Assembly (NCBI GenBank): GCA_028343155.1
Contig: JAOLXX010000017.1
Location: forward strand, 1 to 54,778
DNA: 54,778 bases
Direction: 5' to 3'
Origin: Polaribacter sp.
GTDB lineage: Bacteria > Bacteroidota > Bacteroidia > Flavobacteriales > Flavobacteriaceae
Of this stretch, positions 16,594-26,367 are shown piece after piece. The notes under the pieces were generated by a model, which saw nothing but the letters and a program-made list of their open reading frames with translations, was not told the DNA's origin and did not search any database. The number at the start of each line of letters is the position of its first letter. Position 1 is the stretch's first letter. A program made the position numbers and the translations under genes.

Positions 16594-17886
16594 TTATTTT
16601 AAAGCCGATTTAATTTCATCAGTAGTGGTTCCAAAAAGTTGTTTGATAATAGAATTTAATGTTGCTTCATCTCCTTCAATATGGAAAGTTATTTGAATAT
16701 GTGTGCCACTTTCTCCAGATTTTAAATCCATAGCTGGTGATGATGATTCTAATTCATAAAATGGTCCTAAAGGTTTTTCTCCTGGACTTGGTGCTCCATC
16801 ATTATACGCATTTACAACATCACCTTTAAAAGGTTCTTCTTGAATTTCCCACATAGAATTTACATAATCAGTAGTGTTCTCTGGCTTGTTATATTTTAAA
16901 ATTGTTAATACACCGTTTTTAGAATCGTAAGAACCTACAATGTCTTTTGCTCTTTGTTGAGACAAACCAATTTTGCTGCGATATTCTCCATCACCTTTAA
17001 AATAGATTACACCTTCTTTTACCATCAAACGATCCGAAGGTACTTTTCCAAAATACGCATCGTTAACAATTGCGCCTAATTCAGCTTCATCGCCTTGAAT
17101 ATAAGGCACAATAATCGTTGTGTTTGGTGAATGATTGTACATACCCAACATCCAAATGGATAATAAACCCGTTTCTTTTTTCCAATCTACTTTTCCTACA
17201 TTGGTTAATGTATTTTTAGTTTGATATGCCACCGTTTTTAATTCATCAGGCAAGTTTACTAGACCTAATTCTTTTTGAATATCATTTTTAGACAGCATAG
17301 AAACTTCACGTTCTATACCTAAATCGAACTGAAAACCTGAATAGTTTTTTAAAGAAGCGGTTTTTGTAAATATTACTTTATTGCTTGTTTGATTTTTTAT
17401 ATCAAAAGGTTCTAAATCTATCAATTTTGGCGTGTACCAATCCTCTAAAGTGAATTCAGTTCCTTTTTTAAAGAAGATAGAGTATTGTCCTCCTTCTGGA
17501 CCTAACCAAAAACGTTCTTCGCCACCAAATACATTAATATGTTCTAAAGTATCTTTTGATTTGAATAATTCTTTATTAATCCAACCATAACTTCTACCCT
17601 TATCTCCATTAGCACTACTTGTCATAATTCTTCCTTGTAACGCTGCTGAAATTGCTACTTTAGCATTGTTTGAAGCGTCTGTAAGTTGAATTACTTTGAT
17701 ATACTCTTCCATAAAACTTACATCATCTGCATAGCTTTTTGCAATATCATTCTTTTGATTGTAAGTTATTGCATTGTTTACTTTATTTTGATTCTCCATT
17801 TTTGAGTTTTTTTTTGAATTACACGATTGCACTAAAAAAAGAGTGCATACAATGATAATGAATAGTAGTGTTTTGTTTTGTCTCAT
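16594..17886 (-). CDS. DUF6786 family lipoprotein
   Basis: The product is 430 residues long with lipobox VQSC (Cys 22) followed by NSKKNSK. The body is all-beta in appearance and carries INVFGGEERFWLGPEGGQYS, SIWMLGMYNHSPNTTI and a C-terminal AYNDGAPSPGEKPLGPFYEL... ESSSPA...GTHIQITFHI. The last block recalls aldose-1-epimerase/mutarotase-like beta-sandwich folds. Proteins of this family are frequent in marine Bacteroidota PULs, but I know of no demonstrated activity. A role in binding or isomerising released sugars at the surface is a guess. It sits between a bifunctional esterase gene and a sulfatase gene. Confidence 0.7.
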   Translation of the reverse strand: MRQNKTLLFIIIVCTLFLVQSCNSKKNSKMENQNKVNNAITYNQKNDIAKSYADDVSFMEEYIKVIQLTDASNNAKVAISAALQGRIMTSSANGDKGRSYGWINKELFKSKDTLEHINVFGGEERFWLGPEGGQYSIFFKKGTEFTLEDWYTPKLIDLEPFDIKNQTSNKVIFTKTASLKNYSGFQFDLGIEREVSMLSKNDIQKELGLVNLPDELKTVAYQTKNTLTNVGKVDWKKETGLLSIWMLGMYNHSPNTTIIVPYIQGDEAELGAIVNDAYFGKVPSDRLMVKEGVIYFKGDGEYRSKIGLSQQRAKDIVGSYDSKNGVLTILKYNKPENTTDYVNSMWEIQEEPFKGDVVNAYNDGAPSPGEKPLGPFYELESSSPAMDLKSGESGTHIQITFHIEGDEATLNSIIKQLFGTTTDEIKSALK

Positions 17887-17924
17887 ATATTGAATTTATT
17901 TGCTGTAATTGACCATTATTTTAT

Positions 17925-20240
17925 TTATTTTTCTTGATCTGTTCTAAATGGATATGCAGGTAAATTAGCCTCATTTACCAAATTTACATCTGGTTTTCCT
18001 GAAAAAGCATATCTAACATATTGTGGTTTTTTAAGGCCTTTAAATGTTAAAATGACTGAATTTCCTTCAATGTTTGCATTTGCCTTTTGCCAATTCATAG
18101 TTTTGTCGGCGATCCAAAAGGCAGTTGGTGGTTTACCATTTAATGTTCTTAGACCTTCTGCATTATCGAAATAAACTATCAGTTTTCTGTTTTTAATCTT
18201 TACAGATTTCATTTTTGGTCCTTCCGAAATTAAATGCTTCTTAAAAGTCTCTTTAGTTGCTACTAGGGCTAAACGTTTCCCAATAGGGAGTTTATCTTTT
18301 GGATGTATATTTTTTAACGCACCTAAATCAATGGTATTGATAACACTTGTGTGCAGAATTCTTAAAACTTTAAGTTGTGATTCTCGAATCCACGCCCAAG
18401 ATTCTTCAGTTGGATCTTGAGGATCTATGATTGGCTTTTTTTCTGTTCCTTTTCCATAACCAGGCAACATGACCACCATAAAATGCATATCCTCTTTTTT
18501 CCATTTTTCTCGATATTTTTGTATCCAAGCACTTAGCACATCACCATATTCTTTCATCCCAATCACCTTATGGAACCAATTTGCTTCTGTAACTTCTGGA
18601 ACACCAGAAAGATATCTTGCATTTCGTTCACCTTGATACCAAACTAAACCTCTTGCAGCAAAAGGTGCTAAAGGTTTCATCATTGCATTGTATAAAATAT
18701 TGGGCTGTCTTCGTAAAAAAACATCCTCCTTTCTGGTTCGTTTTCCTTCTTTTGCAATGATATTTTTAATGTTATTTTGAGTTTCTGTATCCGCATCAAA
18801 ATCTTGCATTATGGTTTTAAAATAATCAAAATCTTTTGTCATATCTCTAGGCATCCAAGCTTCTAAAGAAGAACTTCCCCAAGAAGTATGAATGATGCCA
18901 ATAGGTACATCAGCAGCTTCCTCTAAATAATAAGCAAAAGCAAGTGAAACCGCACTTGTTGGGGTTTGTGTAGACCATATACCTTCAACCTCATCTTTTT
19001 CTTTTAATGAAACTGTTCTATTTACTTCAAAACTTCGAATATTTTTTGCTTTGGATACCAATGCTTGAACCTTGGGAACTGCCCTTACCTTCATTTGCAT
19101 ATTCGATTGACCAGAACAAATCCAAACTTCACCTACCAAAACATCAGAAATAATAATTTCGTTTTTTCCTTTTACTAATAAATCCCTTCCTTTTTTAGAA
19201 GTTTTTAAGGTGTCTAATTCAATTTTCCACTGACCATAATTATCTGCTGTAGTCGATTTTTGTTGTCCTGCAAACGATACCAAAACTTTTTGATTTGCGA
19301 CTGTTGTTCCCCAAACTGGCACTTTCATTTCACGTTGTAAAACCATATGATGATTAAAAACGTTAGATAATTTTACTTCTTCATTTATAAATCTGGCTTT
19401 TACAAATTCATAGCTTTTGTGCATTAATTCATCATAAATTACTTTATCAGCCTTTTTTTTGCGAAAAAAAGGACTGTTAAAAAAACCGTGTCCTTTTCCC
19501 TCATAAGATTCCAACTGACAAGAATTTCCAACGGATTTCATTAAAGAATAAAAACGTTCTGCGTTTTCAAAAGGAACTGTTTTATCTGCTTTTCCGTGAA
19601 AAACTAAAGTGGGTACAATTCCTTTTTTGATGTGATGATTTGGCGAAATCGCTGTTTTACGATCCTCACCAACTTTGGCGATTCCATATCCTTTTTCGGT
19701 AGTATCTAACACAGGATTATACAATATCATAGCATTAGGTTTAGAGCTGACAGACAAATCTTCGTTATCATCTTCATAACCTTCAACAATAACTGTACAA
19801 GCTGCTAAATGGCCACCTGCAGAACCACCAGAAGCGAGTATTTTATTAGGATTTATCCCCAACTTTTTTGCGTTTTTACGCACCCATCTAATTGCTGATT
19901 TTGCATCAGCTACAGCATTAAAAGGTGTTGTATTGTGCTTATTTTTAACCCTATATTCTGCAGAAATGGCCACAACCCCTTTTTCTGCAAAATAGCTAGA
20001 TTGTTGATAAAACTGTTTAGGGTTTCCACTCGTCCAACCACCACCAAAGAAAAACACGATAACAGGAACTTGATCCGTTATTTGATGTCCTTCAGGATTA
20101 AAAATATGGAGAGACAACTTCTTTTTATCAATGGTTTTAAAAACAACAGTTGAATCTGGTTCAATTGAACCTTTAATAGTAATAGATTCTGCATTAGTAA
20201 CTAAACTTGTTAATAATAATGTCAATAGTAATCTCTTCAT
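17925..20240 (-). CDS. Bifunctional carbohydrate esterase: alpha/beta-hydrolase plus SGNH sialate-O-acetylesterase-like domain
   Basis: The 771-residue secreted protein has a signal peptide (…LVTNAES). Residues about 30-275 are an alpha/beta hydrolase with oxyanion-type FFGGGW (64-69), nucleophile Ser 140 in GGSAGG, Asp 218 in HGKADKTV and His 250 in GKGHGFF. Residues about 285-765 form a sialate-O-acetylesterase-like SGNH domain with GEVWICSGQSNM (Ser 378), PIGIIHTSWGSSSLEAW, RGLVWYQGERNA and the Asp/His block DLGALKNIHPKDK. Both catalytic triads look complete. The fusion should remove two kinds or positions of acyl (probably acetyl) groups from the glycan and open it to the glycosidases and sulfatases. 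Confidence 0.85.
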   Translation of the reverse strand: MKRLLLTLLLTSLVTNAESITIKGSIEPDSTVVFKTIDKKKLSLHIFNPEGHQITDQVPVIVFFFGGGWTSGNPKQFYQQSSYFAEKGVVAISAEYRVKNKHNTTPFNAVADAKSAIRWVRKNAKKLGINPNKILASGGSAGGHLAACTVIVEGYEDDNEDLSVSSKPNAMILYNPVLDTTEKGYGIAKVGEDRKTAISPNHHIKKGIVPTLVFHGKADKTVPFENAERFYSLMKSVGNSCQLESYEGKGHGFFNSPFFRKKKADKVIYDELMHKSYEFVKARFINEEVKLSNVFNHHMVLQREMKVPVWGTTVANQKVLVSFAGQQKSTTADNYGQWKIELDTLKTSKKGRDLLVKGKNEIIISDVLVGEVWICSGQSNMQMKVRAVPKVQALVSKAKNIRSFEVNRTVSLKEKDEVEGIWSTQTPTSAVSLAFAYYLEEAADVPIGIIHTSWGSSSLEAWMPRDMTKDFDYFKTIMQDFDADTETQNNIKNIIAKEGKRTRKEDVFLRRQPNILYNAMMKPLAPFAARGLVWYQGERNARYLSGVPEVTEANWFHKVIGMKEYGDVLSAWIQKYREKWKKEDMHFMVVMLPGYGKGTEKKPIIDPQDPTEESWAWIRESQLKVLRILHTSVINTIDLGALKNIHPKDKLPIGKRLALVATKETFKKHLISEGPKMKSVKIKNRKLIVYFDNAEGLRTLNGKPPTAFWIADKTMNWQKANANIEGNSVILTFKGLKKPQYVRYAFSGKPDVNLVNEANLPAYPFRTDQEK

Positions 20241-20284
20241 TTTGTATATTGTTTTTTTAAAAGTCTTACGTTAAAATTTTAAAA

Positions 20285-20761
20285 CTTATTGTATGGTTTC
20301 TAATTTTAAACAAACACCACCACCAGGAACTATTTTCAGTTTTAATATTTGATTTGTATTCACAATTACAGTTTCTTTGTTGTATTGTTCTAGATTTTTT
20401 TCCCAAGTGGTATCGTTTCCATCTAAAAAAAGAGTTGTGTTCCCCATAATGGTTTCCAATTTGTTTGCGAAGAATCTTTTTTTACTTGAACAATAGATAA
20501 ATCTTTCCAGTTTATTTCATTTAGCTCAACTCCGATTAACGACTTTTTAATTACTGGAACTTCTTTCTCAAAAAAAGAGTAACTAACCGAATCGTTTTTC
20601 AATTCTACAATAAAATGTTTTGTTTTGTCTGGTGAAAATAATTCATTTTTTTGAGCATAAGAGTTGCCTAAACCTATGAATAAAAGCAAAATATATGTTG
20701 TCCATTTATAGCAATTTGATTTATTAAAATCGAATATTTTTTTATATTTTTTTATGTTCAC
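20285..20761 (-). pseudogene. GH97 glycosidase gene remnant with internal deletion
   Basis: The first ~112 codons encode a signal peptide and the start of a GH97 N-terminal domain (LFSPDKTKHFIVELKND, KSLIGVEL, WKPLWG). After WGTQLFF the frame stops. In the next frame the sequence continues directly as a GH97 C-terminus: TLFLDGNDTTWEKN, then LKLKIVPGGGVCLKLE, ending at TAA 20285-20287. The whole catalytic barrel (some 500 residues compared with the intact GH97 at 31446-33365) is missing. The junction near 20440-20450 is therefore a clean internal deletion plus frame change. The product cannot be an active glycosidase. It is relevant to how this locus is being remodelled. Confidence 0.8.
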
Positions 20762-20773
20762 TTTGTAATAGAA

Positions 20774-22369
20774 TTAATCTTTTTTTTGTCTGTATGTATT
20801 TATAACCATTTCCATTTCTTTTACAACTTTCGGATACTTATTATACACGTTTGTAGTTTGATTTGTATCATCCTCTAAATTATATAATTGTGCTAAAGGT
20901 GCGTCATCTTTTATTTTTCCATTTTCAATATCACTATTTTCACTACCTACAAAAGCTGTTGCTGGAGCGCCTCCCCAAGCATGATGATTAGATTTAAATC
21001 CTTTAAAGCCTCCACTTCCTTGAGCAGGAATATACATCCATTTTCCCTTTCTAAGAGATAAATGGCCTTCTTTTCTTGGCGCTAAAATCAATTCTTTTCT
21101 AATAGATTCTTTAGGATTATCAACCAAAGCTGGCAAAATATTAACACTATCAGTATCCTCTAATTCATTCGAATTTTGGTCAGCAATTGCCTTAAACGTA
21201 GCCAACATATCTACATTACTAATTAATTGATTAGATATAGTTCCTGGTTTAATTTTTCCTGGCCATTTCGCAATAAATGGAATACGATGACCACCTTCCC
21301 AAATGCCAAACTTAAAACCTAGTAAATAGCCATTTATTTTATGTCCTGCTTTTACAGCATTACGTCCTCCTAAATTCAACATGGCTCCGTTATCACTAGT
21401 AAATATTACTAATGTATTGTTACTTACACCTTGTTTTTCTATGGTTGATAATATCTCACCAACCATCCAATCTAATTCTTGAATAAAATCTCCATACAAT
21501 TCGGCATCACTTTTTCCTTGAAAATTTTTACCTGGTGTAAATGGATGATGGATATGTGTGGTTGCCATGTATAAAAAGAACGGATCCTTTTTGTTTTTCG
21601 TAGTTTTATCAGTTATCCAATTCACTGCTTTTTTAGCTAATACGGTTCCTACTGTATAATCATTATACAATTTATGAGCTGTTACTGCACCTTTAAACCT
21701 ATTTGTAGTTCGTTGAGATGCTTCTTTAGGAATTGGTGTAATTGGTGTAACTTCCTTTGGTTTTCCTTTTCCTATATATACTAAAGGGTCGTTAGGATCT
21801 GCTCCTACAATGCTTGTGTTTTCTACATATACATAAGGCGGCGCACTATTCACTATAGGAATTCCGTAATAGTAATCAAAACCTAAATCGTTTGGTCCAG
21901 GACTCAAAGGTTTTTTCCAATCGTTTTTACCAGTTCCAAAACCTAAATGCCACTTACCAAGCGCTGCTGTTGAATAGTCTTTGTTCTTTAAAATATCTGC
22001 AATTGTTACTTGTTCTGTATCAATAAGTAACTCAGAAGTTATGGGTGCTGGCCCCCAAATTCCGTTTCCATTATTTGCCCTTATAGGATATTGCCCTGTA
22101 AGTAAAGCATATCTTGATGGGGTACAAACGGCTGAAGCTGAATGTGCATCTGTAAACTTTCGTCCTTCTTCTGCTAATCTATCAATATTTGGTGTTTTTA
22201 CTTTGGTAGCTCCATAACAACCCAAATCTCCATAACCCAAATCATCGGCATTAATTAAAACGATGTTAGGTAAATCTTGCGAAGCTATTTTTAAAGACCC
22301 TAATAGGATAAAAACAACTGTAAAACGATTGATTATTTTAGGAAGACCGCAAAACATTTTATAATTCAT
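20774..22369 (-). CDS. Sulfatase, S1 type
   Basis: The start is placed at 22369 (MNYKMFCGLPK...). The frame is open 69 nt further upstream, but a start there would overlap the preceding sulfatase gene, which stops at 22374, and would put a Lys-rich helix before the signal peptide. From this start the protein is 531 residues long with a hydrophobic segment RFTVVFILLGSLKIASQ. Active-site motifs are NADDLGYGD, VCTPSRYALLTG (formylglycine Cys at about 82), ALGKWHLGFG and FTSDNGAMLNLGG. The loop with GNGIWGPAPI after the CxPxR motif distinguishes it from its neighbours. The GH97 remnant follows it 12 nt downstream. Confidence 0.92.
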   Translation of the reverse strand: MNYKMFCGLPKIINRFTVVFILLGSLKIASQDLPNIVLINADDLGYGDLGCYGATKVKTPNIDRLAEEGRKFTDAHSASAVCTPSRYALLTGQYPIRANNGNGIWGPAPITSELLIDTEQVTIADILKNKDYSTAALGKWHLGFGTGKNDWKKPLSPGPNDLGFDYYYGIPIVNSAPPYVYVENTSIVGADPNDPLVYIGKGKPKEVTPITPIPKEASQRTTNRFKGAVTAHKLYNDYTVGTVLAKKAVNWITDKTTKNKKDPFFLYMATTHIHHPFTPGKNFQGKSDAELYGDFIQELDWMVGEILSTIEKQGVSNNTLVIFTSDNGAMLNLGGRNAVKAGHKINGYLLGFKFGIWEGGHRIPFIAKWPGKIKPGTISNQLISNVDMLATFKAIADQNSNELEDTDSVNILPALVDNPKESIRKELILAPRKEGHLSLRKGKWMYIPAQGSGGFKGFKSNHHAWGGAPATAFVGSENSDIENGKIKDDAPLAQLYNLEDDTNQTTNVYNKYPKVVKEMEMVINTYRQKKD

Positions 22370-22373
22370 TTTT

Positions 22374-23810
22374 TTAATTTTCAAAATTTTTAACTTGAAT
22401 ATCTTTAAAAGGAGGAACTCTTTGATCTGTGCCAACATTATTTACATCGCCTAATTCTACTCGAATTCTTACGGCCTCAAGTAGTAACTCTTTTACTACC
22501 TTTGGATGCTTTTTTGAAATATCTGTTAACTCTCCCATATCTATATCCAAATTAAATAAAAGAGGTCGTGTTAATACCTCTAAACCTTTACAAGAAATAT
22601 TTTTAAGATTTCTACCTTTAAAAGGTTTTTCCATCATTTTTTTAGACCAAAAAGGTTGATCTTTTAATGTTCTAGGTAGATGTAATTTCCATTTACCTTT
22701 TCTTACGGCTTGTAGGTTTGCTCCGTTGTAATAATATAGAAACTTATGGGGCGATTTTCCTTTTCCTGATGTTAAAATAGAAGTGATATCTTTTCCATCT
22801 ATCACTCTATCTGTTGGGGTTTCTGCTTCTATTAAGTTTGCTATAGTTGGCAACAAATCCATAGATGATAAAGAAATATTGTTTTCTCCTTTAGTAAATT
22901 TTCCTTTCCACTTGATTATCGCAGGAATTCGGAAACCACCTTCCATAGTTGTGTATTTCCCTCCATTCAAAGAACCTGCTGAACCACCAAAATTACAAAT
23001 AGCTGGACCGTTGTCTGACAAGAAAATTACAATAGTGTTTTCCTCTAATTTATTTTCTGTAAGAACATATGTTAGTTTACCCACAAAATGATCTAATTCT
23101 TGCACATAATCTCCATATAGACTCCCTTTGGAAGTCCCAATAAATTCTTTATTTACAATAATTGGTGAGTGAACTGAATTATAAGCTAAAAAAAGAAAAA
23201 ACGGATTTTCTTTATTGGTTTCTATAAAATCAATAGCTTTTTGGGTATAGTTTTTAATAAGTGATTCATAAGGAACATTTTTCTGAACAATTTCTCTATT
23301 GTTATAAAGTTGTTTTAATTGCGATTTGTTCTTTACCCAATTGGATTGTAAACCATAAAAGTACTGAAAACCATTGTCTATTGGCTGCATCCCTTTTTTA
23401 AATCCTAAATGCCATTTACCAATTGCCATAGTAGCATATTTTTGTTTTAAAAGTACATCAGCAATGGTAATTTCATCAGGATGTAGACCGTATTTTTTGT
23501 GTTTTTCACCCTCGTGTTGTGCTACTGGAAATCCATTTCTCATAGGATAACGACCAGTTAACAATGCTGCACGCGAAGGACTACAAACAGATGATGGTAC
23601 TTGAAAGTCTGTAAACCTCATCCCTTCCTTAGCCAACGCGTCAATGTTAGGTGTTTGCACATCTTGCGCGCCATAACAACTTAAATCTCCATACCCTAAA
23701 TCATCAGCAAAAAGAATGATAACGTTGGGTTTATAATTGGTTTTTTTTTGACCAAAAACATAAAAACTTGATAAAAGTATTGTTGCTAGTAAAAATAATC
23801 TTTTTATCAT
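22374..23810 (-). CDS. Sulfatase, S1 type
   Basis: The 478-residue secreted protein has a signal peptide ending near SFYVFGQ. FADDLGYGDLSCYG, VCSPSRAALLTGRYPMRNG with the formylglycine Cys at 76, AIGKWHLGFKKG, AYNSVHSPI and FLSDNGPAICNFGG give a complete S1 active site. It overlaps the upstream GH116 gene by 4 nt (start within the stop, ATGA type), a sign of translational coupling. The desulfating step may therefore be matched in dose to that beta-glycosidase. Confidence 0.93.
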   Translation of the reverse strand: MIKRLFLLATILLSSFYVFGQKKTNYKPNVIILFADDLGYGDLSCYGAQDVQTPNIDALAKEGMRFTDFQVPSSVCSPSRAALLTGRYPMRNGFPVAQHEGEKHKKYGLHPDEITIADVLLKQKYATMAIGKWHLGFKKGMQPIDNGFQYFYGLQSNWVKNKSQLKQLYNNREIVQKNVPYESLIKNYTQKAIDFIETNKENPFFLFLAYNSVHSPIIVNKEFIGTSKGSLYGDYVQELDHFVGKLTYVLTENKLEENTIVIFLSDNGPAICNFGGSAGSLNGGKYTTMEGGFRIPAIIKWKGKFTKGENNISLSSMDLLPTIANLIEAETPTDRVIDGKDITSILTSGKGKSPHKFLYYYNGANLQAVRKGKWKLHLPRTLKDQPFWSKKMMEKPFKGRNLKNISCKGLEVLTRPLLFNLDIDMGELTDISKKHPKVVKELLLEAVRIRVELGDVNNVGTDQRVPPFKDIQVKNFEN

Positions 23811-26362
23811 AGTTTTATCTTTAAAGGTTTAGTACTGGTTATCATTTTATTTTTCATTTTTTTTGTACCCACACCTTCTAATGAAAAACTTTTTAACTCT
23901 AGTTTACCCGAAAGAACTGTCAGCGATGCTTCTTTATTTCTTACTTCACAAGTACCCCAGCTATAACCATTACTCCAAAAATAAATTCCTGGTTTAGAAG
24001 TGAAACGCATAGATTTTTTTACTGCAGAATAATGAAACCCTGTAGTCGCCAAAACGCCTGCCCAAGCCATCATACTTCTTGCATAATGATGTCCATATTC
24101 AGCTTCATTAAACGGATTTCTTTTTTTACCATCATACCGATTTCGAATATCTTGAATGGTTTTTAATCCTTCTTTTTCTTGACCTTCGTATAACATTCCT
24201 ACTGCTGCAGTATGCTCAAAACCTGTCATTACCTCTGTAAAATAAGGAAATGGCTGTTTGGGTCTTTTATTAGGATATGCAGCCATTAACAAAGCAGATT
24301 CATCTCCATAAGCATACGATCTCATAAAATTTGGATGCTTCATTAAATTATCTCGGTAATTGTATTTAAGAATTGCATTATTAGTTTTTTTGATGTTTTC
24401 TTTATTTACCAAATATCCTAAATCTAAAATATGAGCCATAACTTGGCCTACTAATTGATCTATAAGAACACCTTCTCCTAATTGATACTGAGGATCATCT
24501 GCAACTAATCTTCTTTTTACACGAATTAAACCTTTTGCAATGCTATCTAAATGCATAGGAGGTACTATCTTTTGCACATAATATTCACCATTGAATAAGT
24601 TTTTATCCATCCAACTAGAACCATTTTTATACAGAGCTTTGCAGGTATTCGCAAACTTTTTTTCGCCTAAATATTTTGCCATTTCTTCAGTTGCACGCAA
24701 AGCACCTAAGTACCATAAACCCATTTGTGGATTTGGCCCATAATATTCTACATCCATAGTATTGTGTTGACTACCTTCCATAACACCATCTTTATTAGCA
24801 TCCCAACCGTTTTTAATCCAACAAAATTCTAGTGCTTTTTTAACATTTTTCCAATTCTTTTTTAAGAATTCATCATCACCAGAAAGTTGCCATTCACGAT
24901 AATATTTCATAATACTACCCATTTGTCCATCAGCAGCAGCCAACCCAAAACTGGTTGATTTTGTAGCTATAGGTAAATGAATTCTATAGGACATTAATCC
25001 TTTTTCATCTGTTCCATATCCAAATTCTACTTCACGCATATTTTGAGCAACATCACCAAATAAAAACGGAATTGTTTGTTCATAATTCCAAACATGAGTA
25101 CACATTCCAGAGCCACTTCCTTCATTGTCTTTATTACCTTCCCAACCTAAATAATAACCAGATTTGGTTTTAAATGCCAATTGAGTTCTAAAGTGTGCCA
25201 AATTGAACAAAGCAGCTTCTTTTACTATTTCTGGAAAATCACTTTGGATAAAAGCATTCACAAATGTTTTGGTTTGATTTTCTAACTCAGGTATTCTAGC
25301 AATATACTGTTGAGCCACTTCCCAAGAGTCTTTATATTGAGTAGCATAATAGTTACCTACATTCGCTTTTTTTTGAAATCCTAAACGGTTTGGAAAATTC
25401 CAAGTAATAAAAAAAAGAATCTCTTTTTCTTCATTTGGGGCTAAAGTTGTTTTTACAGCTAAAGAACCCATATTATTTTTCTGTACAGAAACTCTTTCTT
25501 CTAACAATCCATCATCTGTATAATCATCCCAAAATTCTAGAGTGCTATTTCCCCAATCTCCTTTTCTCCATGCAGTTCTATAAGATACTTCAGCATCACT
25601 ATTTGTAGCTAAACTAAAAGAACCCCATTGTGCACTCTCTTTGTCAATTTTTTCATTTGCTGTAAACTGTATTCCTTTGAAACCCTTTTCAACTTTATAC
25701 GTATTTATGTTTTTATAAGCTTTTCCTTCTTTTCCATCGAAACCTATAAAATTGGGGATATTACCAGCAATAGAAATTGTAATAGCTTTGCTACTTGTAT
25801 TCTTCACTTTATAACTCAATACTGCCATTGGCAGACTACTATCTTCTATGTTCCCTGGAATTAAAGGATTAAATGCACCTACAGTTACTTCTACAGGAAC
25901 TTTAGAATCACTCAATAAAACTTGTCCAAAAGGATAAGCTGTTTTAAAACTAGCTTTATCAAAACGAGGTAATCCGTGATTTGGCGCTTTTGATCCATAA
26001 TAACCTTCATCGTATTTAACGGGTACTGGACCTTCTAAAAGTAATGCTTGTGCTTCTTTTTGGTCTTCCTTAATATAAATTGAAAAAAATGGCGCACGAT
26101 TTATAACTGCTACACCTGCGTATATAGGATTATATCCTTTTGCTGGTCGACTCATAATTTCCCAATCTTCTAATGCTCCACGTCCTGTAAGTGAAATAGT
26201 TCCTGTTCCAATTCCACCAATTGGCATTGCTATTCTATCTAGATGATTTTGATCGTAGGTTTTTAGAACTGGCCAATCATTATTTTTGGTTTGAGCTTGT
26301 ACTATACCAATCATTAAAAACAACAAGATGAAGGAGCTTATTAATTTTGATGTTATCTTCAT
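23807..26362 (-). CDS. GH116 family beta-glycosidase, copy A
   Basis: The product is 851 residues long with a signal peptide (…MIGIVQAQ). The N-terminal beta-sandwich domain begins with IAMPIGGIGTGTISLTGRGA and DWEIMSRPAKG, as in glucosylceramidase-like GH116 proteins. The C-terminal (alpha/alpha)6 domain has CTHVWNYEQTIPFLFGD, AADGQMGSIMKYYREWQLSG, DGVMEGSQHNTMD and YYGPNPQMGLWYLGAL. Thr 535 and Asp 537 in HNTMD fit the T-x-D acid/base site of characterised GH116. Known members hydrolyse beta-glucosides and beta-xylosides. The nearby xylA and xylB make beta-xylosidase activity plausible here. It is a tandem paralogue of the next gene upstream, 5 nt apart. Confidence 0.86.
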   Translation of the reverse strand: MKITSKLISSFILLFLMIGIVQAQTKNNDWPVLKTYDQNHLDRIAMPIGGIGTGTISLTGRGALEDWEIMSRPAKGYNPIYAGVAVINRAPFFSIYIKEDQKEAQALLLEGPVPVKYDEGYYGSKAPNHGLPRFDKASFKTAYPFGQVLLSDSKVPVEVTVGAFNPLIPGNIEDSSLPMAVLSYKVKNTSSKAITISIAGNIPNFIGFDGKEGKAYKNINTYKVEKGFKGIQFTANEKIDKESAQWGSFSLATNSDAEVSYRTAWRKGDWGNSTLEFWDDYTDDGLLEERVSVQKNNMGSLAVKTTLAPNEEKEILFFITWNFPNRLGFQKKANVGNYYATQYKDSWEVAQQYIARIPELENQTKTFVNAFIQSDFPEIVKEAALFNLAHFRTQLAFKTKSGYYLGWEGNKDNEGSGSGMCTHVWNYEQTIPFLFGDVAQNMREVEFGYGTDEKGLMSYRIHLPIATKSTSFGLAAADGQMGSIMKYYREWQLSGDDEFLKKNWKNVKKALEFCWIKNGWDANKDGVMEGSQHNTMDVEYYGPNPQMGLWYLGALRATEEMAKYLGEKKFANTCKALYKNGSSWMDKNLFNGEYYVQKIVPPMHLDSIAKGLIRVKRRLVADDPQYQLGEGVLIDQLVGQVMAHILDLGYLVNKENIKKTNNAILKYNYRDNLMKHPNFMRSYAYGDESALLMAAYPNKRPKQPFPYFTEVMTGFEHTAAVGMLYEGQEKEGLKTIQDIRNRYDGKKRNPFNEAEYGHHYARSMMAWAGVLATTGFHYSAVKKSMRFTSKPGIYFWSNGYSWGTCEVRNKEASLTVLSGKLELKSFSLEGVGTKKMKNKMITSTKPLKIKL

Positions 26363-26367
26363 AAATC

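Noticed and set aside
22370..22438. Upstream ATG at 22438 for the 20774 sulfatase
   Set aside because: It would overlap the preceding sulfatase and add a Lys-rich stretch before the signal peptide. The ATG at 22369 gives a regular export signal and a 4 nt spacer.
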